From assembly GCA_965224285.1 (NCBI GenBank), contig OZ245043.1, positions 3,720,001-3,784,000 of the forward strand: a stretch of 64,000 nt of DNA. Reading direction: 5' to 3'. The translations under genes were made by a program, and so were the position numbers. The stretch comes from JAJCYK01 sp965224285. Lineage in GTDB: Bacteria; Bacteroidota; Bacteroidia; Cytophagales; Cyclobacteriaceae. The notes below the pieces were generated by a model. It saw only the letters and a list, made by a program, of their open reading frames with translations. It made no database searches and was not told where the DNA came from. Of the stretch, positions 27,560 through 36,843 are shown piece by piece (the stretch's first letter is position 1; each line of letters begins with the position of its first letter).

Positions 27560-27588
27560 AAAAAAAGGGGCGCAAAGCCCCTTTTAAA
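27560..27588. terminator. Bidirectional intrinsic terminator between aspS and secDF
   Basis: A 9-bp stem (27563-27571 with 27577-27585, loop of 5) has A-tracts on the left and T-tracts on the right, serving the convergent aspS and secDF genes. Confidence 0.85.
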
Positions 27589-27608
27589 ATCAACCATTTT
27601 TCCTTGCT

Positions 27609-30600
27609 TTAGGCCGGGGAAACCGCCGATGGCTTCCTGGTCTCCACCATGGCCTTTTGCCGTATGCGCTCTCTTCTGGTGAGATCCACCACGATCGGGG
27701 TAGCAATGAATACTGAAGAGTAAGTACCCACCAGGATACCAATCAGTAAGGCAAAGCTAAAGCCTTTCAGCACTGCTCCTCCCCAGATAAATAAGATAAT
27801 TACCACCACTAAAGTAGTTACCGAAGTGATCAGTGTTCGGCTCATAGTGTTATTGATAGCATTATTGAAATTCTCAATGAGTTCTTTTTTGTGATTGAGC
27901 TCGAGGTTCTCCCTGATGCGGTCAAACACTACCACGGTATCATTGATGGAATAACCCACGATGGTCAGCAGTGCGGCAATGAATACCTGGTCCACTTCAT
28001 ATTTGAATCCCAAAAGGCCGGCAATAGCAAATGCCGACAATACCACCAGGGTGTCATGAAACAAAGCTGCTACCGCGCCTAGTCCAAATTGCCACCTCTT
28101 GAAACGGATGAAGATATATAGAAAGATAATGGCCAGAGATACCAGTATCGACTCCAATGAGGCATTCTTTATGTCGTCCGCGATGGTAGCGCCTACTTTG
28201 GAGGAACTGGAAATAGTAAAATGTTGGTCGTCGACCTTGGTATCGTCCTTTATATATTGCAGGCCGGTAAATTCTTCTATCCCACTGATCAGGGTATTCT
28301 CTACATCGCTGTCGGTGGTTTCACCCTCCTCGTCAATGAGGTAGCTGGTAGTGATCTTTAGCACGTTATTGCCTCCGAATGTTTTGACGTCGGGGGCGGT
28401 ATTGTCGAAATCATCTGCCAGAGCGGCTTTAAGATCCGAAGCCACCACCGCATCTTTGAAGGTGACTACGTAACTACGGCCGCCCAGAAAATCCACTCCA
28501 AAGTTTAATCCATTAGTAGCCATAGCCGCTATACCCGCGGTGATAAATATAGCGGAGACTACGTAGGCAAGCTTTCTTTTACCTAAAAAATCGATGTTGA
28601 GATTGCTGAGGAAATCTTTGGAGATTGGAGTGGCAAAATTCAGCTTACTCTGGTCTCCCTTGCGAGACATCCACTCTACCAATACCCTGGAAATGAATAC
28701 CGCAGAGAAGAAGGAACAGACAATCCCTATACCCAAAGTAATGGCAAACCCCTTGACTGGTCCCTGGCCTAATACATACAACACGATAGCGGTGAGCAGG
28801 GTGGTTAGGTTGGCATCGACAATGGAACTAAATGCTTTATCATATCCCTTGCTAATGGCAGCCTTTAGCTTAGAGCCAATCCTCAGTTCTTCCCGTATTC
28901 TTTCAAAAATCAGCACATTGGCATCAATAGCCATCCCAATGGTCAGTACTATACCCGCTGCTCCGGGAAGAGTGAGTGCAGCATTGAGCTGTGCCAGGAT
29001 ACCCAGTATAAAGAATACATTGAACAGCAAGGCCAGGTTGGCCACCAGTCCTCCACGGGCGTAGTAGAGTACCATGAAAATTACCACTACACCCAATCCT
29101 ATTAAAATGGAGTTTATACCTTGTGATTGTGCCTCTTTACCAAGTGACGGGCCAATTATAGCCTCCTGTACTATATTGGTAGGCGCAGGTAAGGCCCCCG
29201 CTTTTAAAACGTTGGCCAGATCAGATGCTTCATCAATGGTGAAACTTCCTGAAATGACAGAACTTCCATTAGGTATTTCCTCATCAACTCCCGGTGCGGA
29301 ATAGACATAATTATCCAGCACGATGGCAATGCGAGTATCGGCCGCAGCTGCGGCTTTGGTCATTTGCCCCCATTTACGGGCTCCGGTGGCATTCATCGAC
29401 ATGAACACAGACGGTCGTCCCTGTTCATTATAATCCTGCCAGGCATTAGTGATAACCTCTCCGGAGAGAGGGGCCTTGTCACCTCGAAGGGTTCGTACCG
29501 CAAATAGCTCTAACGGCTGCCCTTCTATGTCGGATTGATCCTGTAGTTCTACCGGCTTGTGGGCCCACAATAGTTTTACGTTGGGCGGCAGCAATGCCTT
29601 TAGGTCATCCCTTTTAAGATAGTCATTGACCTTGGAGGTATCACGAACATCCGCATACATGAAGCCAGGTTGCACCACCAACAATTGGAATAATTTCGAC
29701 ACCTGCGGATTGCTGATGGAGTCACCCAAGGCAGCGCTGTCGGCAGACGAAGAAAGCTGTTGTTCCAAATCGGTCAGAGAGTCCTCATTGTTCTCTTCTT
29801 GGACTCCGGTGCTATCTGACCCCTCAGTGGTCGACCGGTCGGGATTTACCAGTAGGCTTTCAATGTCTTCCTGATCCTTATCATCGGCAGTGACCTCAGT
29901 GCTGGGTTCCTTGGCAGCTTCCTCCTCCGCCATCAGCTTTATATTTATGCTTTGAAGAGCTGGTCCGTAATCTTCCCAGTTCAGTACATCTAAAAACTCG
30001 AGTTTGGCCACCCCCTGTAATAGTTTACGCACTCGTTCAGGATTATCAGCTCCCGGTAACTCTACTTGGATCCGGCCGGTACCGGGTAGTCGTTGCATAT
30101 TAGGCTGGGAGGTCCCAAAGCGGTCTACTCTGGTTCTCAAGATCTGATAAGAACGATCGATAGCATCCTCCACTTCAGAATCAATAACATCCAGGATCTC
30201 CTGGTCGCTGCTTTGAAAATTGAAACGGTCCCGGTTAGCCGCGCTGGCGAAGATAGTACTCAATCGGCCATCGGGCTCCAATTCCTTATAGGCCTCATAA
30301 AATAAGTCTACAAACGACTCCTGACTGTTGCGTTGCTCTAGACGGGCCATGCGAAGCGCCTCCTGAAAGTTGGGATCCTGGTTATTACCGGAAAGGCCTT
30401 TGATGATCTCCACCGGACTTACTTCCAGGTTGACATACATTCCACCTTGCAAGTCAAGTCCCTTGCTCAATTCAGTGCCTTTTATTTCCTCATAGGTATA
30501 GTCTATACCAAATAGATTGTAAACTGGTTCTACCCAAACTGAATCCAGGTAAGCCTGCCGTAAATCGAAACTGACATTACCGGAAGAGTCGCGGGCATAT

Positions 30601-30710
30601 TCGGTGGCATCCTGCTGAATATCCTGTGATACAAAGGTGAAGGAAAGGTAGTAAATACAAAGCAGGGAAATAATTACAGTTAGAAATACGATAAATCCTT
30701 TGTTCTGCAT
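27609..30710 (-). CDS. secDF: Protein translocase subunit SecDF (fused)
   Basis: 1033 residues, a SecD-SecF fusion as is usual in Bacteroidota. The proton-driven SecDF complex pulls exported proteins through SecYEG on the periplasmic side. One membrane segment lies at the N-terminus, then GLDLQGGM (84-91), a large periplasmic domain with an acidic insertion (about 255-330), five membrane segments, and a second unit starting with NFGVDFLGG (around 735) and five more. It is preceded by a small exported-protein gene and ends at the shared terminator with aspS. Confidence 0.95.
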   Translation of the reverse strand: MQNKGFIVFLTVIISLLCIYYLSFTFVSQDIQQDATEYARDSSGNVSFDLRQAYLDSVWVEPVYNLFGIDYTYEEIKGTELSKGLDLQGGMYVNLEVSPVEIIKGLSGNNQDPNFQEALRMARLEQRNSQESFVDLFYEAYKELEPDGRLSTIFASAANRDRFNFQSSDQEILDVIDSEVEDAIDRSYQILRTRVDRFGTSQPNMQRLPGTGRIQVELPGADNPERVRKLLQGVAKLEFLDVLNWEDYGPALQSINIKLMAEEEAAKEPSTEVTADDKDQEDIESLLVNPDRSTTEGSDSTGVQEENNEDSLTDLEQQLSSSADSAALGDSISNPQVSKLFQLLVVQPGFMYADVRDTSKVNDYLKRDDLKALLPPNVKLLWAHKPVELQDQSDIEGQPLELFAVRTLRGDKAPLSGEVITNAWQDYNEQGRPSVFMSMNATGARKWGQMTKAAAAADTRIAIVLDNYVYSAPGVDEEIPNGSSVISGSFTIDEASDLANVLKAGALPAPTNIVQEAIIGPSLGKEAQSQGINSILIGLGVVVIFMVLYYARGGLVANLALLFNVFFILGILAQLNAALTLPGAAGIVLTIGMAIDANVLIFERIREELRIGSKLKAAISKGYDKAFSSIVDANLTTLLTAIVLYVLGQGPVKGFAITLGIGIVCSFFSAVFISRVLVEWMSRKGDQSKLNFATPISKDFLSNLNIDFLGKRKLAYVVSAIFITAGIAAMATNGLNFGVDFLGGRSYVVTFKDAVVASDLKAALADDFDNTAPDVKTFGGNNVLKITTSYLIDEEGETTDSDVENTLISGIEEFTGLQYIKDDTKVDDQHFTISSSSKVGATIADDIKNASLESILVSLAIIFLYIFIRFKRWQFGLGAVAALFHDTLVVLSAFAIAGLLGFKYEVDQVFIAALLTIVGYSINDTVVVFDRIRENLELNHKKELIENFNNAINNTMSRTLITSVTTLVVVIILFIWGGAVLKGFSFALLIGILVGTYSSVFIATPIVVDLTRRERIRQKAMVETRKPSAVSPA

Positions 30711-30783
30711 TTTATTTAAAGTTTTAAATGAATAAGATGATTATGGGCCTTTGATGGGGCCCCGAGGCGGATGGCTATTGACC

Positions 30784-31113
30784 TTAAGGAGCGTTAGGAC
30801 TGATTATTTTAGGAAATAACAGGTGAAGATTACCGGGGATATTTTCAGTGTCGCCAAAATATTGCTGGAATGTTGGCTTGGTGATAACCACTACCTCCCC
30901 GAGCAAATACCGGACAGAACTCTGTACATCCTGTACCACCGGTACTACCGCTTCGTATGCTGATAGCTTTAATTGATCATCTGAAGATTCTTCACTTAAC
31001 TCAATGTCGTTTAATACTGTCGCTTCAGGCAGGTTTACTGCGTATATGGCAGTACTTTGGTACACCATCAAAGCGCCGGCAATTAAAAGTATCAGTCTGT
31101 TCAAACCGGTCAT
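30784..31113 (-). CDS. Small hypothetical exported protein
   Basis: 109 residues: a signal peptide (cut near TAIYA), an acidic patch (IELSEESSDDQ), then about 60 residues predicted to be mixed and ending in ISPNAP. I recognise no family. It lies 73 bp upstream of secDF on the same strand and could be co-transcribed. Coding is supported by the signal peptide and the lack of overlap with any other gene. Confidence 0.5.
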   Translation of the reverse strand: MTGLNRLILLIAGALMVYQSTAIYAVNLPEATVLNDIELSEESSDDQLKLSAYEAVVPVVQDVQSSVRYLLGEVVVITKPTFQQYFGDTENIPGNLHLLFPKIISPNAP

Positions 31114-31206
31114 AGTTAGGATAACTATCAGGTTACAAAATTAGCTATTAAAACCCTATTTTCAACACTGAACTTCAACAATATTACCAAAGGGATCACC
31201 AGCTGT

Positions 31207-31794
31207 CTAGGTTCTAATATTTAAACCCTTAATAAAATCCACCATTTTCATTACCGCAATCCCCCTGTGACTAATATTATTTTTTTGCTGATCGCTCATC
31301 TCGGCAAAGGTTAAGGCAGACCCATCGGGCTGAAATAGCGGGTCATATCCAAATCCGTTTGACCCACGAGGTTGCGGAACGATTTCGCCGTTAACAATGC
31401 CCTCAAATAAGTATTTTCCACCTTTGAGCCACAAGCATATCACCGTCCTGAACTGCGCTTTACGCTGGGACTCGCCCTCCAAATCCTGTAATAACTTCGC
31501 ACAATTTGCCCCACTGTCTTTTGCTGGACCCGCATACCTGGCAGAAAAAACTCCGGGCGCTCCATTCAACGCCATTACTTCCAATCCGGTATCATCAGCA
31601 AAGCAGTCAATATGTAGCTTATCACGTACCCGGTCGGCCTTTTGACATGCGTTACCTTCTATGGTGGAGGCTGTTTCCGGTATCTCCTGCTTCCAACCGA
31701 TATCATCAAGGTTCCTCAGGGTAATTGATGAAGGTAATAAGGCCTGAACTTCCTGCAGCTTATGCCGGTTATGTGTGACAAAGCACAGTTCCAT
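31207..31794 (-). CDS. rdgB: Non-canonical purine NTP pyrophosphatase (RdgB/HAM1)
   Basis: 195 residues. It hydrolyses dITP, ITP and XTP to keep deaminated purines out of nucleic acids. Signs are the N-terminal FVTHNRHK, the FADDTGLEV motif, GAPGVFSARYAG and the C-terminal GFGYDPLF and ISHRGIA. Normal length. It starts 12 bp after the upstream FKBP lipoprotein gene, so it is probably transcribed with it. Confidence 0.95.
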   Translation of the reverse strand: MELCFVTHNRHKLQEVQALLPSSITLRNLDDIGWKQEIPETASTIEGNACQKADRVRDKLHIDCFADDTGLEVMALNGAPGVFSARYAGPAKDSGANCAKLLQDLEGESQRKAQFRTVICLWLKGGKYLFEGIVNGEIVPQPRGSNGFGYDPLFQPDGSALTFAEMSDQQKNNISHRGIAVMKMVDFIKGLNIRT

Positions 31795-31806
31795 AAATAA
31801 GGAGAA

Positions 31807-32289
31807 TCAGGGATTTATGCTCAGCATAGTGACCTCAAAGATCAGGATCTGATTCTGACTTATTGAGCTGCCTTGTGGCGGAAAACATTCATAAGCGAGT
31901 ATACTAGGCAAGATCAAAGTGGCCTGTGCTCCTTCATTTAATAAGGTGAGGCCCTCCTCAAAACCTGGGATCAGAGATGCACTGCCTAACTCAAATGGGT
32001 CAAACACTCCTTGACCAAAGCTGGTGCCATCCAGAAAGAAACCTTCAAATTCCACTTCCACGATATCCCCGAATTGAGCATTATCACCGGTCCCAGGAGT
32101 ATTGATCACATATCGCAATCCGGAAGAGGTGGTTTGCACCGTCAATCCGTTTTCCGCCACATAGGTATCGATCTCATCGGCTTGTTCCGCAGCAGTTTCC
32201 GCTACGCATTGTGGCTCTTCATCGTCATTGCCACAGGCGGCAACGAAACTTATTGTTAGAGATAAAAGGCAGATTTTTAAGTATTTCAT
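31807..32289 (-). CDS. FKBP-type peptidyl-prolyl isomerase lipoprotein
   Basis: 160 residues from ATG at 32289; the longer frame begins with TTG. The signal ends in the lipobox-like VAAC, so it is a likely envelope lipoprotein. The FKBP domain spans about 60-158 (SGLRYVINTPGTGDNAQFGDIVEVEFEGFFLDG...LIPGFEEGLTLLNEGA). It starts 1 bp after the stop of a second FKBP lipoprotein gene, so the two are co-translated. These proteins help fold exported proteins by proline isomerisation. Confidence 0.85.
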   Translation of the reverse strand: MKYLKICLLSLTISFVAACGNDDEEPQCVAETAAEQADEIDTYVAENGLTVQTTSSGLRYVINTPGTGDNAQFGDIVEVEFEGFFLDGTSFGQGVFDPFELGSASLIPGFEEGLTLLNEGAQATLILPSILAYECFPPQGSSISQNQILIFEVTMLSINP

Positions 32290-32290
32290 G

Positions 32291-33247
32291 TCAATTAGCT
32301 GGTTCAAAATCCACCAATTCTACTTCGAATTCCAGGATCGAATTGGGTACAATGATCTCGCTTCTCTGCTGGTCTCCATAGGCCATTGGGGATGGGATAT
32401 ACAATCTGGCTTTAGCTCCTTTATTCATCAAGGATATACCTTCGTCCCAACCATGAATTACCCCACCGGTACCCAATATAAATTCGAATGGTTGGTAGGG
32501 GCGCTGAGGATTGTGCATTCCCAATTCCTGGGCTTTCTCCTCTACCGAGGTGTCAAAATATTCCCCTTCCAGGATGTTCCCTGTATAGTTGACTTTAACC
32601 ATATCGCCAATTTCAGGAGTGGGTCCACTACCTTCCTCTATAATGACGTATCGCAAACCGGTTTCAGTAGTCTGAGCCTCAATATTATTTTTCGCCAAGT
32701 AGGCATCAATGGTTTCACCGTCAGAATCCATTACACCACTGAACTGCTCCAATTGTTGTTGACGATAAGATTCGACCTGACTTATCCGTGCCATGGCCTC
32801 TTTGCGACGGTACCCGGCTTCATCCATGATCTCGTTCAATTTTATTTGGCAGGTGATTTCATCACTTTCGCTCATGGCAGGAGGAATTGGCATCCTCCAG
32901 GAACGCTGATACAGATCACCGGCATTGATCACGGCAATTAAGCTATCCCCCTCCGAAAGCAGGGAAAAGGCTTCTTCAATTCCCCCGGGAGTCTGATTCC
33001 ATACCTCGTCATTTTTCTGCAGTGGCATATCCTGCGCCTGCATAAGGATACTGTCGTTTGGTCCGACCATGGTGAGATCGAGAGATAATATATCTCCATT
33101 TTGGGGTTGGACCCCATCCTCATTTTGGGTTACAAAGCGGTATTTAAGTCCAGACTCTGTCTGTTCGTAATCACTGGATTCCTGACAGGCAACCAGCGCT
33201 AAAAGCATCAATATTGATATTTTAAAAAAGTGATTAAGCATTTGCAT
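32291..33247 (-). CDS. FKBP-type isomerase lipoprotein with two FKBP-like domains
   Basis: About 318 residues; ATGs at 33265, 33247 and 33241 are all possible and the last two give a clean lipoprotein signal (LALVACQES). An N-terminal FKBP-like unit (ESGLKYRFVTQNEDGVQPQNGD) is followed by a helical linker (about 115-170, rich in Arg and Glu) and a complete C-terminal FKBP domain (TGLRYVIIEEGSGPTPEIGD...). The first unit appears degenerate at the active site. It overlaps the end of nrnA and leads into the single-domain FKBP gene. Confidence 0.8.
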   Translation of the reverse strand: MQMLNHFFKISILMLLALVACQESSDYEQTESGLKYRFVTQNEDGVQPQNGDILSLDLTMVGPNDSILMQAQDMPLQKNDEVWNQTPGGIEEAFSLLSEGDSLIAVINAGDLYQRSWRMPIPPAMSESDEITCQIKLNEIMDEAGYRRKEAMARISQVESYRQQQLEQFSGVMDSDGETIDAYLAKNNIEAQTTETGLRYVIIEEGSGPTPEIGDMVKVNYTGNILEGEYFDTSVEEKAQELGMHNPQRPYQPFEFILGTGGVIHGWDEGISLMNKGAKARLYIPSPMAYGDQQRSEIIVPNSILEFEVELVDFEPAN

Positions 33248-34268
33248 TAATTTTCGTATTGGCATTTAATTCCGACTTATATAATGGAAGAACATCTATA
33301 AATTTTTCCACAGTTTTTTCCAGGGAAAGATTTGATCTACCCCCGGCGGCATTGAGGTGACCTCCCCCTTCAAAATGATCCTGGGCCAACTGGTTGGCTG
33401 GAAAGTCACCTATTGATCTAAATGATATTTTTACCACTTCACCCCTGTCTATGATCACTGCGGCCAGTACAATACCGCTAATTGACAGGGCATGGTTAAC
33501 CAGTCCTTCGGTGTCGCCGGTTTTAGAGTTGAAACGGGCCAGATCTTGATTACTGACCGCCATGTAGGCAGTGTTGAATTCCGGCAATATTACTAATCTT
33601 TCACTGAGGGCAAACCCGGTAAATTTTAGTCGTTCATATGAGTTACTATCGTAAATTCTACGGCTTACCTGGTGAGTATCGGCCCCCAGTTCCATTAACT
33701 CGGCAGTAATGCGGTGAACTTTCGGACTGGTATTCGAGTGACGGAATGAACCGGTATCCGTCATGATCCCGGCGTATAATGATTCGGCTACCTGTGGGTC
33801 GATCAAATGTTTATAACCTATTTTAATTAGGAGTTCATAGATCAATTCTGCAGTAGCCGCCGCCTCCTGACTCCAAAAAGTGAAATCTGCGAAATCCTCC
33901 GGGTCAAGGTGATGGTCGATCAGGACCTTTTTGGCGGATGAATCTTTAATATAATCCCCCAATTCATTGATGCGGTGCAGGCTTGAGAAATCCAAACAGA
34001 ATATAATATCCGCTGCTTCAATCAGTTGTTGGGATTTTATTTGATTGCCCTCATTAAATATTAATACCTGCTCGTTACCCTCCATCCAATGCAGAAATTT
34101 CGGATAATCGGTAGGGGTAATGACAGTCACCGAATGTTTCTTTTTGGTCAATACCTGGTACAACCCCAACGAGGAGCCCAATGCATCCGCATCCGGTTTA
34201 TGATGGGTGACAATCACAATACTTTTTGGGGAGTTTAACAGCTCCTTGAAGGCTTCAAATTCCTGCAT
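33234..34268 (-). CDS. nrnA: DHH/DHHA1 phosphoesterase, NrnA-like
   Basis: 344 residues from ATG at 34268; the longer frame starts with TTG and adds 14 residues with a Cys pair. NrnA-type enzymes degrade short oligoribonucleotides and dephosphorylate pAp. The DHH signature is split between THHKPDADALGS and IDHHLDPEDF; the GIMTDTGSFRHSNTS loop and the C-terminal GGGHLNAAGG are typical of DHHA1. It overlaps the FKBP lipoprotein gene at its 3' end and is divergent from ndk. Confidence 0.88.
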   Translation of the reverse strand: MQEFEAFKELLNSPKSIVIVTHHKPDADALGSSLGLYQVLTKKKHSVTVITPTDYPKFLHWMEGNEQVLIFNEGNQIKSQQLIEAADIIFCLDFSSLHRINELGDYIKDSSAKKVLIDHHLDPEDFADFTFWSQEAAATAELIYELLIKIGYKHLIDPQVAESLYAGIMTDTGSFRHSNTSPKVHRITAELMELGADTHQVSRRIYDSNSYERLKFTGFALSERLVILPEFNTAYMAVSNQDLARFNSKTGDTEGLVNHALSISGIVLAAVIIDRGEVVKISFRSIGDFPANQLAQDHFEGGGHLNAAGGRSNLSLEKTVEKFIDVLPLYKSELNANTKINANA

Positions 34269-34366
34269 GCAATACCCACACTTTTCAGGGCTGAGATTAG
34301 TAAGTTGCAAAAGTGTGAATAATTATAGTAAAAACCTAGGGGGGCAACCTTCAAAAGGAAGTCCGG

Positions 34367-34402
34367 TTGCGGTATTTAATAAGTAAAAAAATCCTAAATT
34401 TG
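34367..34402 (+). promoter_or_regulatory. Probable ndk promoter
   Basis: TAAATTTG (34395-34402) fits the Bacteroidota -7 box and lies 32 bp before the ndk ATG. A TTG at 34367-34369 could be the -33 element, though the 25-bp spacing is at the long end. Confidence 0.4.
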
Positions 34403-34434
34403 CCGCCAATCATTATTACTGAGTCGAATAAATT

Positions 34435-34851
34435 ATGAGTGATATTACCTATACCATGATAAAGCCCGATGCAGTTGGAGCGGGCAATACCGGGGCAATA
34501 ATCAAGATCATCGAAGAAGCTGGATTTAAAATTCAGGCCATGCGGAAATTGCAGCTTTCCAGAAAACGGGCCGGGGATTTTTATGCGGTACATCGGGAAA
34601 AACCTTTTTACCAGGATCTATGTACCTATATGTCGAGCGGTCCGATCGTGGCTATGATTCTGCAGAAGGAAAATGCGGTAGAAGATTTCAGAACCCTGAT
34701 AGGAGCTACTGACCCTACTAAAGCGGCACCAGGCACTATCCGGCAACTCTTTGCAAAGTCTATTGAAGCCAACGCCATACACGGCTCAGATTCAGATGAA
34801 AATGCCGGGATTGAAAGCAACTTCTTTTTCTCTGGTATGGAGAGATATTAG
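34435..34851 (+). CDS. ndk: Nucleoside diphosphate kinase
   Basis: 138 residues. It balances NTP pools by transferring the gamma phosphate through a phosphohistidine. YTMIKPDAV opens the protein and the active-site His116 is in NAIHGSDS, followed by the ESNFFF strand. Single gene with its own promoter. Its TAG stop is nested in the TAA stop of the convergent gene. Confidence 0.97.
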   Translation: MSDITYTMIKPDAVGAGNTGAIIKIIEEAGFKIQAMRKLQLSRKRAGDFYAVHREKPFYQDLCTYMSSGPIVAMILQKENAVEDFRTLIGATDPTKAAPGTIRQLFAKSIEANAIHGSDSDENAGIESNFFFSGMERY

Positions 34852-35930
34852 GTTTTTACCACAACTGGTTTTTGAAAGAATCGGAGTCTTAGCCATTTAG
34901 GCAGAAAGAATGCCCCCAGCAGCAAATAAGGGTAAAATGAAAGAAGCCTCCAGGTGATGTTGGTAATAAGGGTATACGGACCCAGGTAATCCTCAAAGAA
35001 CAGTGGGAAGAAGAATTCCGCAGCCCCACTGCTGCCCGGCGTGGGAGATACCAGCATGATAATCCATAGAATGATCTGCCTGGCAAATAGTAGTATATGG
35101 TCTGAAAGTGGTAAGTCTACAAAGGCGGCAATCAGTACGTTTAATTGCAAGTATCGAATAAACCATATGATGGCGGTTACCAAAAGTATGGTGATCCAAA
35201 ATGTTACATTTTTGCCCTTTAACTGAGTAGAGGCCCACATGATCTCATTGCCATGCTCATAAGCCCGAAACCTCCAGCGCCTGAGCCACCTTACGCTGGT
35301 AATTTTTAAGAGTAACCACTTAAAGGCTCTAGGACGGACCAGTAATCCATAACTCATGGCTAAAGTATAGAAGCCTATAAGCCAATAACTGATCCAGAAA
35401 AGTGCTTTCAATCCCCCTTCCGGGCTGATCGACCAGGCGAATACTTGGAGGGGTTGGTCTGCCTCTGGTATAATCTCTCCTTCAGAAAATAAGAAAATAA
35501 CTGGGGCAGAAAGGACAAACACCAAATTGTCCAAGATAGCCGTCAGCATCACCAGCGCCAAGGACTTTCCCAGGCTCAGGCCCTCCTTTAGAAGGATAAA
35601 CACAGCCACCGCAGTACCGCCAACCACTGATGGAGTTACAGCGCTGGCAAACTCCCAAAGTAAAATTACGTATAGGGCGCTGGTCCATCCCAGTTCACCA
35701 TCACTAATAAATTTAATTCGCAGGATATAAAAAAGCGCCCGGGCCAGGATTAAAGAAATGGCCAACCCCATTGCCAAAGGGGAGGCATCCAGAATAAGTT
35801 TAAGATTTTCCGTGCTGATATTGGGGTCGCTGTAGAACAAATAAACTACAATCCCGATTCCAAAAAGGATCGGTATCCAAACCTTATTGGGGTTTAGAGT
35901 ACGGAAGATCTTTTTGGAATCCCCAGTCAT
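34848..35930 (-). CDS. UPF0104 / flippase-like integral membrane protein
   Basis: 360 residues with about eight membrane segments, similar to the membrane domain of lysylphosphatidylglycerol synthase (UPF0104/AglD-like). GGTAVAVFILLKEG and SPTPGSSGAAEFFF are typical family patches. Proteins of this fold are implicated in lipid or lipid-linked sugar transport, without a fixed substrate. It overlaps scpA by 1 bp (TAATG) and shares its stop region with the convergent ndk. Confidence 0.8.
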   Translation of the reverse strand: MTGDSKKIFRTLNPNKVWIPILFGIGIVVYLFYSDPNISTENLKLILDASPLAMGLAISLILARALFYILRIKFISDGELGWTSALYVILLWEFASAVTPSVVGGTAVAVFILLKEGLSLGKSLALVMLTAILDNLVFVLSAPVIFLFSEGEIIPEADQPLQVFAWSISPEGGLKALFWISYWLIGFYTLAMSYGLLVRPRAFKWLLLKITSVRWLRRWRFRAYEHGNEIMWASTQLKGKNVTFWITILLVTAIIWFIRYLQLNVLIAAFVDLPLSDHILLFARQIILWIIMLVSPTPGSSGAAEFFFPLFFEDYLGPYTLITNITWRLLSFYPYLLLGAFFLPKWLRLRFFQKPVVVKT

Positions 35931-36679
35931 TAATCCACCAGGGCCTCCTCCAGTTTTTCAATCCAGAAATTATTGAATCCCTCACCCAGGTACAAGGTGA
36001 TTATTTTCAATTGTAACAACTCCAAGATTGCCAGGAAGCTGAAGATTACCCCCACCTTATCCGAGCATAATGCTACGATCTCATCAAATGATTTACGTTT
36101 GCCAGGGGTCATTTTGCTGATGATCAAATCCTTTTGTCCTTCAATGGTGTAGGGGTAGGGTATTATCTGATGAACCGGCCGATTTTGTTCCTTATGGTAA
36201 CGGTCTATACACTTTTTAAAGGTCTTCAACAACTTGTAGAGATCGACATCCTGTAATTCGGCCTCTACATTTACCAGGGCGGATAAACTGTTGATCTCGG
36301 TGCGCACATTTCCCCGCGATTCCCTGAGCAGACGGTGCTCTTCCAGGTTTGCCAGGTCTCCAATCACGGACTTGTACTTTTTGTATTCCAGCAGATGTTT
36401 GACCAGTTCCTCGCGGGGATCGATTTCGTTACCATCCTCATCGAGTACCGGTCGGGGAAGCAACATTTTTGCTTTAATGCGCATTAAAGTAGCGGCCACT
36501 AAAATAAATTCGCTGGCCACTTCAATATTCAATTCCTCCAGACGGTGAAGATAGTCCAAGAAGTCCTCGGTAATGCTGGAGATGGGGATATCATAGATAT
36601 CTAGCTCATCACGTTGGATGAAGAAAAGTAATAAATCAAATGGCCCCTCAAAAAGTGGTAATTTTACCTCAAAACTCAA
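35930..36679 (-). CDS. scpA: Segregation and condensation protein A
   Basis: 249 residues from TTG at 36679. ScpA is the kleisin of the SMC-ScpAB complex that compacts and segregates the chromosome. FEGPFDLLLFFIQRDELDIYDIPI is the diagnostic N-terminal segment binding the SMC neck, and the C-terminal winged-helix (VIFSFLAILELLQLKIITL) binds the SMC head. Divergent from dxs; the 164-bp gap carries a TAnnTTTG box for dxs. Confidence 0.93.
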   Translation of the reverse strand: MSFEVKLPLFEGPFDLLLFFIQRDELDIYDIPISSITEDFLDYLHRLEELNIEVASEFILVAATLMRIKAKMLLPRPVLDEDGNEIDPREELVKHLLEYKKYKSVIGDLANLEEHRLLRESRGNVRTEINSLSALVNVEAELQDVDLYKLLKTFKKCIDRYHKEQNRPVHQIIPYPYTIEGQKDLIISKMTPGKRKSFDEIVALCSDKVGVIFSFLAILELLQLKIITLYLGEGFNNFWIEKLEEALVD

Positions 36680-36775
36680 AATGATCTGGTTTACAACGGA
36701 TCCTACTCAATTTCCCAGCTTATTTCAAAGATATTATATATACCGGAATTAATACTCCAAGCATAAAAAAAAATG

Positions 36776-36843
36776 TAATTTTGGAATTTATGCCTATTTT
36801 AAAGCATTACTACCGATGGAAATCCGGTAGGTGAATTGTTAGC
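36776..36843 (+). promoter_or_regulatory. dxs upstream region: -7 box and leader hairpin
   Basis: TAATTTTG (36776-36783) matches the -7 consensus. The short leader then contains an inverted repeat (36810-36815 with 36825-36830, loop of 9) ending 13 bp before the dxs ATG. A regulatory role for the hairpin is only a possibility. Confidence 0.3.

Noticed and set aside
28594..29064. Long plus-strand open frame opposite secDF
   Set aside because: It lies wholly inside the well-supported secDF gene on the other strand, has no domain and low-complexity composition typical of antisense frames.
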